Source of the DNA: Prosthecobacter debontii
GTDB taxonomy: Bacteria; Verrucomicrobiota; Verrucomicrobiia; Verrucomicrobiales; Akkermansiaceae
Length of the DNA stretch: 14,821 nt
Direction of reading: 5' to 3'
Assembly: GCA_945885485.1 (NCBI GenBank)
Contig: CAMCYT010000043.1
Span: 1 to 14,821, forward strand
Below, piece by piece: positions 1-5,866 of the stretch (position 1 is its first letter; each line of letters begins with the position of its first letter). The position numbers were made by a program, and so were the translations under genes. Under the pieces are notes generated by a model. It was not told the DNA's origin, ran no database searches, and was given only the letters and a program-made list of their open reading frames with translations.

Positions 1-1387
1 GGTCGATATGGTCATCGGCACGCACCGACTCATCTCAGGCGATGTCGCTTACAAAGACCTCGGCCTCGCTGTCGTCGATGAGGAACAACGCTTCGGGGTT
101 GCGCATAAGGAAAAATTCAAAGAGCTGTTCCGTCAGGTCGATGTGCTAACACTTTCCGCTACACCGATTCCGCGCACGCTTTACATGGCACTCATGGGAG
201 CACGCGACATGTCGACCATCGATACCCCGCCTCCGAACCGACTCCCCGTTTCCACCACAGTCACCGCCTACGACGAGCGCATCATCCGCGATGCGATCCG
301 CCGCGAAATAAAACGCGGTGGTCAGGTGTTCTTCCTGCACAACCGGGTCAAGACCATCGAGATGGTTCACAAAAAACTCAAAGAACTCGTCCCCGAAGCC
401 CGCGTCCTCGTCGGCCACGGCCAGATGGAAAAACACGATCTCGAAAACGTCATGCACGCCTTCGTCAACCACGAGGCCGATGTCCTACTAGCCACCACCA
501 TCATCGAAACCGGTATCGATATCCCCAACGCCAACACCATCCTCATCGACCGCGCCGATCGCTTCGGCCTCGCCGATCTCTATCAGCTCCGCGGCCGCGT
601 TGGCAGAGCTGGTGAAAAAGCCTACGCCATCCTCCTCTTGCCCCGCGAAATGATCACCCAAGGCGATGCCCGCAAACGCATCCACGCCATTAAACAATAC
701 ACTGCCTTGGGCTCCGGCTTCAAAATCGCCATGCGCGACTTAGAAATAAGAGGCGCCGGCAACCTCTTAGGAACCAAACAATCCGGCCACATCGCCCAAA
801 TCGGCTTCGATCTTTATTGCCAACTCCTCCGCCAATCCATCGACCGCCTAAAAGGCAAAAAAGATCCCACACTGCACGAAACCACCTTCAAAGCCGATTT
901 CATTATCTCTACGGAGACGCAGTGGGTCTCCCGAATCCAGAGTCCAGAAGCCAGAGACCAGAAAGAAAAGAATCCCTCTTCCAAATCAAAAATCAAAAAT
1001 CAACAATCATCAATCGTCAATCAAACCTCGGATCACCTTCCAGCGTTTATCCCCACTTCGTTTTTGAGCGACGCAAAACTCCGCATCAATAGCTACCGCG
1101 AGCTCGCCGAGGCCAACACCTCCAAAGCCATCGACTCCCTCGAAAAAAACTGGATCGACCGGCACGGGCGCTTGCCCGAACCAGTCAAACACCTCCTCAC
1201 CATCTCGAGGATCAAAGCAGAGGCCGCAGCCAACAATGTCTCATCCGTGGAGATTTCAGGACAGAGACTCATGCTACAAAAAAACGGCAGCCCGATTTTG
1301 TTAGATGGATCGAGGTATCCGAGGTTGATGAAAATGAAGCCGGAAGAAATGCTAATGGAAGCACTGGAGATGCTAAAGAAATTTTAG
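1..1387 (+). CDS. mfd: Transcription-repair coupling factor Mfd, C-terminal part (5' end outside window)
   Basis: Mfd is the ATP-driven translocase that removes stalled RNA polymerase at DNA lesions and recruits UvrA. The frame is already open at base 2, so the N-terminal UvrB-like and RNAP-binding domains lie to the left of the window. Visible motifs, numbered from the first ATG at 8, are GTHRLIS and the Walker B box DEEQRFGV near residues 25-32, motif III TLSATPIPRT near 48-57, the TIIETGIDIPNANT motif near 164-177, and QLRGRVGR near 192-199. These are followed by the DLEIRGAGNLLG segment and the C-terminal D7-type domain (LPAFIPTSF, LRINSYRELAEA, IDRHGRLPEP). Residues about 309-340 (932-1027) are a basic, low-complexity insertion encoded by dispersed repeat sequence, placed in the linker before the D7 domain. 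The frame stays open across it, so the gene is probably still functional. Identification is certain; the insertion is read directly from the sequence. Confidence 0.96.
   Translation, partial: VDMVIGTHRLISGDVAYKDLGLAVVDEEQRFGVAHKEKFKELFRQVDVLTLSATPIPRTLYMALMGARDMSTIDTPPPNRLPVSTTVTAYDERIIRDAIRREIKRGGQVFFLHNRVKTIEMVHKKLKELVPEARVLVGHGQMEKHDLENVMHAFVNHEADVLLATTIIETGIDIPNANTILIDRADRFGLADLYQLRGRVGRAGEKAYAILLLPREMITQGDARKRIHAIKQYTALGSGFKIAMRDLEIRGAGNLLGTKQSGHIAQIGFDLYCQLLRQSIDRLKGKKDPTLHETTFKADFIISTETQWVSRIQSPEARDQKEKNPSSKSKIKNQQSSIVNQTSDHLPAFIPTSFLSDAKLRINSYRELAEANTSKAIDSLEKNWIDRHGRLPEPVKHLLTISRIKAEAAANNVSSVEISGQRLMLQKNGSPILLDGSRYPRLMKMKPEEMLMEALEMLKKF
932..1027 (+). repeat. Repeat-derived in-frame insertion inside mfd
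   Basis: Two repeat-like pieces lie side by side. At 937-961 there is a degenerate CCAGAGtCCAGAAGCCAGAG pattern. At 983-1027 there is an AT-rich run with a roughly 7-nt period (variants of TCAATCR) that closely matches the arms of the palindromes at 7618-7720 and 13062-13185, including the shared AATCAAACC end found at 7618-7720. Only one arm is present here, so no long hairpin is formed. Together they add about 32 codons without shifting the mfd frame. Confidence 0.8.
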
Positions 1388-1529
1388 GAGTATCACCCAA
1401 GGAGGGGCTGGACGTCGAAGGCACAAGGAATTTCATTCGAGACATTGTTCAAAAGAATTGGACCCAAATGGAGCTGCCGTGTCTTACTGCATGAGGCTTA
1501 AACGGTATCTCATCGTTCGATGTTTTATA

Positions 1530-1574
1530 TTGAGGGTGAGACACCCTCAAGGCTCAGGGGGTGATGACACCCCC
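1530..1574. repeat. Two tandem perfect hairpins (possible bidirectional terminator or repeat element)
   Basis: TTGAGGGTG (1530-1538), loop AGA, CACCCTCAA (1542-1550) is a perfect 9-bp stem. Six bases on, GGGGGTG (1557-1563), loop ATGA, CACCCCC (1568-1574) is a perfect 7-bp stem. Both share a GGGTG/CACCC core, suggesting related units. There is no clear T-run on either side, so an intrinsic terminator is possible but not shown. The second stem overlaps the 3' end of the small minus-strand ORF. Confidence 0.7.
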
Positions 1575-1876
1575 GCTCCAATCACTTCACTACCAACTCC
1601 CCATCCGTCTCGCTCCAGATCCAAACTTACTCGCCGCTGCGGCTGGTGCGGATCTCTTTGTAGAACCAGCCATATCGCGAGCCCAAAGCCATTTTCGACA
1701 CGCTTGGTACCGTCGGTCACTGTCGCTATGTTGATACCGGTTGCTCCAATATCCAAAACATCCGCGATCAAGCGCTTCGCAAGTTCTTCATTCAGTTCAC
1801 CGCCTGGCTCAACGCCATGCACCAAACCTTGGAGACCGAGACAACACAATGAGATTGCGAAACATAGAGTCTTCAT
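1547..1876 (-). pseudogene. Small exported protein of unknown function, apparently frameshifted
   Basis: I do not recognise the family. The ATG at 1876 has a GGAG 11 nt upstream and begins a typical Sec signal peptide (MKTLCFAISLCCLGLQGLVHG), followed by a short alpha-helical stretch and ATVTDGTKRVENGFG. An open frame continues to 1547, but its last part is read through the hairpin at 1557-1574. A different frame from about 1685 on reads SRYGWFYKEIRTSRSGE, a TAA stop at 1629-1627, then VWIWSETDGELVVK and a stop at 1584-1582. That frame uses codons typical of neighbouring genes and is aromatic-rich, so it looks like the original C-terminus. I infer a +1 frameshift near 1680-1690 plus one stop mutation. 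The alternative is an intact 109-residue secreted protein with a recently acquired tail. An upstream ATG at 1912 is less likely because it would put residues ahead of the signal peptide. Confidence 0.5.
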
Positions 1877-1978
1877 TTTTTGAAGGACTCCATGGGAATT
1901 GAATTTATTCATTTTTTACTCTCGGTTAGCATCACCCCATAAACCTACCCTTGCATATCACTTAACTCGAACGAACTT

Positions 1979-2371
1979 ATGAACATGAAATTCACTATCA
2001 TCGCCACATCCCTCCTGCTTTCCATGGCGGCTCTCTCCCTAGCGGAGACGCCTGCAGCGACCGCTCCGGTCAAAATCGAACAAGCGGAGAAAAAGCTCGC
2101 CGAAGGTGCCCAGCTCCTCGACGTCCGAACCAAGGAAGAATGGGATGAGGGTCATCTCAAAGGCGCCAAACTCGTCACCGTGACCGAGGAGGGTTTCCTT
2201 GAAAAAGCCAAAGCGGTGCTTGATACGAAAAAGCCCGTGGTGGTCTATTGCAGAAGCGGCAAGCGCAGTGCTATGGCAACGGAGCAACTGCGCGCCGCCG
2301 GATTCACGGTAGATGATATGGAAGGTGGCATCACCGCATGGAAAGCCGCGGGCAAGCCGGTGGAGAAATAA
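1979..2371 (+). CDS. Exported single-domain rhodanese-like protein
   Basis: A 130-residue protein with an N-terminal signal peptide (about residues 1-22, ending in ALSLA) followed by one rhodanese domain. The CH2A-type segment LLDVRTKEEWDEGHLKGA lies at 46-63. The active-site loop YCRSGKRSA carries the expected catalytic Cys91, and the C-terminal MEGGITAWKAAG is typical of the family. Rhodanese domains carry a persulfide on this cysteine and move sulfur or act in thiol redox. The signal peptide places this one outside the cytoplasm. Two in-frame ATGs (1979 and 1985) both fit and neither has a clear Shine-Dalgarno sequence. It stands alone, with the degraded gene divergent on its left and a 246-nt gap to the DCC cassette on its right. 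The specific substrate cannot be told. Confidence 0.9.
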   Translation: MNMKFTIIATSLLLSMAALSLAETPAATAPVKIEQAEKKLAEGAQLLDVRTKEEWDEGHLKGAKLVTVTEEGFLEKAKAVLDTKKPVVVYCRSGKRSAMATEQLRAAGFTVDDMEGGITAWKAAGKPVEK

Positions 2372-2496
2372 GGATCGAGTGCTATTGCCGCGCGCCGCAG
2401 GCTCCGGACTGCTGGGATTCTTAATTCCCATCTTTTTCGTGGCGCATGCTTATAAAGAACGGGGTATCACCTAACTATCAGGCTTATCCAAGCCCA

Positions 2497-2533
2497 ACCC
2501 TGGGAGCTGCGAATCATCGCAGCAGTCCAGGGT
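2497..2533. repeat. Two-tier hairpin between the rhodanese gene and the DCC cassette
   Basis: Outer arms ACCCTGG (2497-2503) and CCAGGGT (2527-2533) enclose inner arms GCTGCGA (2506-2512) and TCGCAGC (2517-2523) around an ATCA loop. All 14 base pairs are perfect, with small bulges between the tiers. It lies 126 nt after the rhodanese stop and could terminate that transcript or be another dispersed repeat unit. The rest of 2372-2580 shows nothing I can support. Confidence 0.55.
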
Positions 2534-2580
2534 CTCCAGCTGGATTTCTCATATTGTATTTTCCTCTTGCTTGTTCATTA

Positions 2581-2600
2581 TTTTCAGTATTTACTGAAAA
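2581..2600 (+). promoter_or_regulatory. Perfect palindrome upstream of the DCC-MBOAT cassette (possible operator)
   Basis: TTTTCAGTA-TT-TACTGAAAA has two perfect 9-bp arms with a 2-bp centre. It sits 17 nt before the first start codon of the cassette and just ahead of its AGGA ribosome binding site. This geometry fits a dimeric repressor site or an RNA hairpin that controls translation. A loose -35/-10-like pair (TTGTAT at 2554, CATTAT at 2576) precedes it, but I would not rely on that promoter. Confidence 0.4.
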
Positions 2601-2617
2601 GGTAGAAAGGAAATTCA

Positions 2618-3073
2618 ATGAAACTACCGGAAAGCATTAAAAAAATTGAGGTTTATTATGATGGACGCTGCGGGATGTGCTGCAGTTTTCATGAATGGAT
2701 CAACCGCCAACCGCGCGCGTATGAGATTGAATTCATCCCCTATCAAACAGCGTATGCTGAAGAAATCTTCCCAGGAATAGGCACACTCGATCCAGCTCGC
2801 GAGATGATCGTTCGGACATGTGAAAATGAAATCTTCCGAGGAGCTGAGGCATGGGTTCTTTGTCTAAATAGCTGTAGCAATCACCAGATGGCAGCTCGCA
2901 GACTCGCAAGACTGGGATTACTACCCATTGCCATCCACAGTTGCCGTTTGCTTGCCGCAAATCGTCATGCGCTCAGCAAAGTTTTTTTTAGGAGAAAAGA
3001 TAAAGCGTTGCGGAAAGAACTGCATCAAATGAAATCGCCCAAATGTGAGGACGGATACTGCCTGACGAAATAA
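2618..3073 (+). CDS. DCC-family (DUF393) thiol-disulfide oxidoreductase-like protein
   Basis: A 151-residue protein opening with the family signature: beta strand IEVYYDG followed by DGRCGMCC, giving a CxxC pair Cys18/Cys21 plus Cys22. The downstream FIPYQ segment and the conserved arrangement W-V-L-C...R-L-A-R-L-G-L-L-P are also typical. DUF393 proteins are predicted thioredoxin-like redox proteins named for the DxxCxxC motif, and their substrates are mostly unknown. A second cysteine pair, Cys143 and Cys148, lies at the extreme C-terminus (KCEDGYCLTK). The start is supported by AGGA six bases before the ATG. It is the first gene of a four-gene unit with two small membrane proteins and an O-acyltransferase, so it may maintain or use a thiol in that process. 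That link is inference. Confidence 0.88.
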   Translation: MKLPESIKKIEVYYDGRCGMCCSFHEWINRQPRAYEIEFIPYQTAYAEEIFPGIGTLDPAREMIVRTCENEIFRGAEAWVLCLNSCSNHQMAARRLARLGLLPIAIHSCRLLAANRHALSKVFFRRKDKALRKELHQMKSPKCEDGYCLTK

Positions 3074-3090
3074 ATCCAAACATAACCATT

Positions 3091-3495
3091 ATGAATCGAG
3101 AACTAGTAGAAATCGGATTAAGGATCGCAGGTTTGATACTGACAGGCTTGGTGCTGGCAAATTTTATCGCCGCAAAAAGATGGGATTACGCTGGAAGTCT
3201 CGGCGGAACCAAGTTGATTGTCAGGCAGATCTTTCATGTTCATTGCGCCTATATCGTCGCGATCATTGCAGCACTTGCGCTGATAAGCCTTGGTTGGCCA
3301 AGCCTGCTTTTAGAAGGAGGATTCTCAAAAGTATTCTGTGCTTTCTTTAGCTTGTTCTGGCTAAGTCGCGTCATCGTTCAACTGACCTACTACGATCGTG
3401 AACTACGCCGTAACGATCGCTGTTGGGATATCTTTTTCCTCGGTGTATTCCTGACTCTCAGCTTCATCTATGCACTAGCCACTTACTACCAATGA
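3091..3495 (+). CDS. Small four-helix membrane protein, first of two tandem paralogues
   Basis: A 134-residue hydrophobic protein I cannot assign to a named family. Four membrane segments are likely, at about residues 8-27, 48-67, 80-100 and 112-131. The second gene downstream is a diverged copy: EIGLRIAG here against QIGLQIGG there. The central part also aligns, with RQIFHVHCAYIVAIIAALALISLGW against RELWWTYSIYIWSSHVFFSVLTLGF at the same positions, and both have a W-S/L-x-R-V/L pattern before helix 4. It starts 17 nt after the DCC stop without a clear Shine-Dalgarno sequence. Its TGA stop overlaps the next ATG (ATGA at 3492-3495), so the two are translationally coupled. A heteromeric membrane complex of the two copies is plausible but unproven. 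Confidence 0.8.
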   Translation: MNRELVEIGLRIAGLILTGLVLANFIAAKRWDYAGSLGGTKLIVRQIFHVHCAYIVAIIAALALISLGWPSLLLEGGFSKVFCAFFSLFWLSRVIVQLTYYDRELRRNDRCWDIFFLGVFLTLSFIYALATYYQ

Positions 3496-3917
3496 AAGAA
3501 CTCCTACAAATCGGCCTACAAATTGGTGGCTACTCTCTCGCCTTGTTATGCATCGGAAGCTTTTGGATTCCGAAAATCCTGCGTTGGAAAGAACACCTGA
3601 ACGATTTACCGCCGCTCATGCGCGAGTTGTGGTGGACTTACTCCATCTATATTTGGAGCAGCCATGTGTTCTTCTCCGTTTTAACACTTGGATTCGGCGA
3701 TTGGCTGATGAGCGGATCAGGTTCTGCGATTGCGATGAACACATTCATGTTGCTGTGGTGGTCGGTGCGACTTTACCTACAGTTCTTTGGTTTCGACTTC
3801 AGCGAGATCACGAAAAACAAATTCAACTGTGTGGGAAAACATTTGCTCACGCTCTTATTCATCGGCTTAGTCACTTTATTCGGTGGCTTGGTCTGCTGGA
3901 ACTTAGGCTGGCTATAA
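3492..3917 (+). CDS. Small four-helix membrane protein, second of two tandem paralogues
   Basis: A 141-residue protein with about four predicted membrane segments, rich in Trp and Phe. The ATG at 3492 is chosen because it overlaps the stop of the preceding paralogue. The frame is open further upstream to 3423, but that extension would lie inside the other gene and is not hydrophobic in the family pattern. Similarity to its neighbour runs over nearly the whole length (GLQIGG, the helix 2 region, WWSVRLYLQFFGFD against WLSRVIVQLTYYD), indicating an old tandem duplication. Here the loop after helix 3 reads FDFSEITKNKFNCVG. The MBOAT gene begins 6 nt after its stop. No function is known to me; the context suggests a partner of the acyltransferase. 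Confidence 0.78.
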   Translation: MKELLQIGLQIGGYSLALLCIGSFWIPKILRWKEHLNDLPPLMRELWWTYSIYIWSSHVFFSVLTLGFGDWLMSGSGSAIAMNTFMLLWWSVRLYLQFFGFDFSEITKNKFNCVGKHLLTLLFIGLVTLFGGLVCWNLGWL

Positions 3918-3923
3918 AAACTC

Positions 3924-4817
3924 ATGATCTTCATCATTCCATTTCTCGTCCTCATCGGAATCGCTGCAGGTCCTATTCTAGCAAACGCGAAGACGACATA
4001 TCTCAGACGCACCTATGGATGGTTATTACTCATCATGTTGCTCATCAATGTGCATCTCGCTCTGATGGGTTATGACTCATTCACACGCATGGTGGGAATT
4101 TGTTGCGTGCTGTTAGGTGGCATGAAAGGCCTCGTATACGCTGAATGGGCGAAAACAGAAAAGCTCACCCTTCCCCGCTACGCGATTTTTTCCTTCTTCT
4201 GGTTCGGCATGGATCCCGGAACGTTCCGTTTCAAGAATCCCAAGCTCCGCTGGAAAAGTGACATCGCCATCGGCTCACTGCTCACCGTCATCGGGCTAGC
4301 CGGATCATGGCTCATCGCAAACCTCGAATGGAAAAACATCATCATCATGTTTATCCCGCTCAGCCTAGGCTTCCACTTCGGAGTCCTACGCATACTCAAG
4401 GGAACTCTCCGGTATTTCGGCTTTCCTGTCAGAACCTTGTTTCCAAATTTACTTGAGACCAACGGCATTGCCGATTTCTGGAGCCGACGCTGGAACATCG
4501 GCTACTCACAAATGATGCAACGTATCGTAGGGCGACCCATCGAATCCATCGCAGGAAAATCAGCAGGGGTCATGGCCGTCTTTTTCATTTCCGGACTCTT
4601 GCATGAAGTCGCCATCACACTGACAGTTATGTCGGGCTTCGGATTGCCAACTCTCTATTTCACGCTTCACGGATTTCTCACTTTACTGGAGAAAAAGTGG
4701 AACCGACCCCTCGGAAAGATCCCCACTCTGATTTGTGTGATTTTACCTTTGAGTTGCTTATTCCCCGGGAAATTCCAAACCGAAGTGATTTCCAAATGCC
4801 TCAGCGTTTTTGCTTAG
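3924..4817 (+). CDS. Wax-synthase-like membrane-bound O-acyltransferase (MBOAT_2 type)
   Basis: A 297-residue polytopic membrane protein with about eight hydrophobic segments. Two hallmarks identify it: NGIADFWSRRWN at about 180-191 and FISGLLHE at 221-228, with His227 as the expected catalytic histidine of the MBOAT fold. This arrangement matches the wax-synthase-like branch, whose plant members esterify fatty alcohols with acyl-CoA. Bacterial members are poorly characterised, so the substrate here may be a lipid, alcohol or glycan. The start codon follows the upstream stop by 6 nt with no separate Shine-Dalgarno sequence, implying coupled translation. The stop lies only 2 nt from the stop of the convergent aat gene. 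Family assignment is good; wax-ester synthesis itself is not established. Confidence 0.82.
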   Translation: MIFIIPFLVLIGIAAGPILANAKTTYLRRTYGWLLLIMLLINVHLALMGYDSFTRMVGICCVLLGGMKGLVYAEWAKTEKLTLPRYAIFSFFWFGMDPGTFRFKNPKLRWKSDIAIGSLLTVIGLAGSWLIANLEWKNIIIMFIPLSLGFHFGVLRILKGTLRYFGFPVRTLFPNLLETNGIADFWSRRWNIGYSQMMQRIVGRPIESIAGKSAGVMAVFFISGLLHEVAITLTVMSGFGLPTLYFTLHGFLTLLEKKWNRPLGKIPTLICVILPLSCLFPGKFQTEVISKCLSVFA

Positions 4818-4819
4818 AC

Positions 4820-5458
4820 CTATTGTGAGATAGATTTGGTCTGCAGTTCTTGGTTCCTAGTTCCTAGTTGGTGCTTCGCGCTATATTTCTTAGAACCAAG
4901 AACCGCATTCAGCTGCTCTAAATATTCAGCTTGTGGCATTTCGATACCACCGAAGGTTCTTAGATGATCGGTCATCCATTGCGTATCAAATAATTGAAAT
5001 CCCTGCTCACGCAGCCTCTCCACTAACGCAATCATCGCAATTTTCGATGCACCGGTTTTTCTTGAAAACATACTCTCACCGAAAAAGGCTTTACCCATCG
5101 AAACCCCGTAAATTCCTCCTTGCAGCCCATCGTCATCCCAGCACTCCACGGAATGAGCATGACCCATTTCATGAAGCTGGCAGTAGCTTTCTATGATCAC
5201 AGAATCGATCCATGTTTCTTCTCGCTCTGAGCTACCCAACATCACTTCGCGGAACGCCGTGTTAAAACGAATCTCAAACGGCTTCTTGTTCCACGTTTTT
5301 CTCAAGCTACGCGAAACGTGAAACCGTTCATCCAGCGGAATCAATCCCCTCATCTTCGGCTCATACCAAAATATCTCGCCCTCCTCCGCCATCGGGAAAA
5401 CCCCATGACTGTAGGCTTGCAGGAGCAGGTTTGGAGGAATGATTTGCAACCCAACCAA
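4820..5458 (-). CDS. aat: Leucyl/phenylalanyl-tRNA--protein transferase
   Basis: Aat transfers Leu or Phe from tRNA to N-terminal Lys or Arg of proteins, marking them for the ClpS/ClpAP N-degron pathway in the cytoplasm. Recognisable motifs are AYSHGVFPMA, FWYEPKMRGLIP, the TWI segment, HSVECW, GGIYGVSMGKAFFGESMFS followed by ASK, and FDTQWMTDHLRTFGG. The usual DCQ is DTQ here. No ATG precedes the conserved start: translation must begin at a TTG, either 5458 (immediately after the upstream TGA) or 5449. Coupling to the upstream gene would explain this. The last 27 or so residues after LEQLN are encoded by an inverted-repeat element at 4843-4906 and have no counterpart in the family, so the original C-terminus has been replaced or extended. 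Confidence 0.94.
   Translation of the reverse strand: MVGLQIIPPNLLLQAYSHGVFPMAEEGEIFWYEPKMRGLIPLDERFHVSRSLRKTWNKKPFEIRFNTAFREVMLGSSEREETWIDSVIIESYCQLHEMGHAHSVECWDDDGLQGGIYGVSMGKAFFGESMFSRKTGASKIAMIALVERLREQGFQLFDTQWMTDHLRTFGGIEMPQAEYLEQLNAVLGSKKYSAKHQLGTRNQELQTKSISQ
4843..4906. repeat. Inverted-repeat element forming the 3' end of aat
   Basis: GCAGTTCTTGGTTCC (4843-4857) pairs with GGTTCTTGG-containing sequence at 4892-4906; 13 of 15 bases match and one mismatch becomes a G-U pair in aat mRNA. The loop contains a tandem CTAGTTC repeat (GGTTCCTAGTTCCTAGTTGG). It is translated as part of Aat and also lies 25 nt after the MBOAT stop, so it could help end that transcript. It belongs to a different family from the other repeats in the window. 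Confidence 0.7.
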
Positions 5459-5866
5459 TCAACTCGGATTCGGCTCATAAAGCAACCAATCACCTTCGGA
5501 CAAAATCTTTGCTCCCTCCAAACACGAATTCCATTCCCACACCCAAGCGTATGCTTTATCGCCGGATTCCATTTCCACCGCAGTCATCAGACGACGGTAT
5601 TCATAAGGCTCTTCATAGCGCTCAGAAATCCCCTCGAAATCATCCAGTGCTTTGAGCTGAGCATCAGAAACTCGATAAACTTCGCCCAAGACTCTCCCCC
5701 CAGCATCTAACTTCAACGCAGGAAACACCAAGTTGGGATTCGAATCGATCTGATAGATCGAACCTTCCACTATTCCCTTGCCGACCCACTCCGACCCATC
5801 CATTCGAAAATGATTCGAAGCACCCTTTCTCAGGGTTCCGTAAACAAATACGGAGTTCGTGATCAT
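5459..5866 (-). CDS. Gamma-glutamylcyclotransferase-like (GGCT/AIG2) family protein
   Basis: A 135-residue cytoplasmic protein of the GGCT fold. The substrate-loop motif FVYGTLRKG is at residues 7-15 and the expected acid/base glutamate is Glu78 in ALDDFEG. The later YRRLMTAVEM and AYAWVWEW strands complete the barrel. Members convert gamma-glutamyl amino acids or gamma-glutamylamines to 5-oxoproline. Bacterial small versions (YtfP-like) are rarely characterised, so the exact substrate is unknown. Its ATG overlaps the obg stop (ATGA, 5866-5863) and its TGA is immediately followed by the TTG start of aat, so it is the middle gene of a tightly coupled operon. Confidence 0.88.
   Translation of the reverse strand: MITNSVFVYGTLRKGASNHFRMDGSEWVGKGIVEGSIYQIDSNPNLVFPALKLDAGGRVLGEVYRVSDAQLKALDDFEGISERYEEPYEYRRLMTAVEMESGDKAYAWVWEWNSCLEGAKILSEGDWLLYEPNPS

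Noticed and set aside
983..1027. CRISPR-like short repeats
   Set aside because: Units are about 7 nt and contiguous without unique spacers, and no cas genes are present.
2446..2640. Small open frame before the DCC gene
   Set aside because: It reads through a hairpin and the palindrome and overlaps the DCC start; no ribosome binding site.
3548..4075. Plus-strand open frame of 175 codons
   Set aside because: It overlaps two genes with better membrane-protein character and is rich in His/Arg with no coherent pattern.
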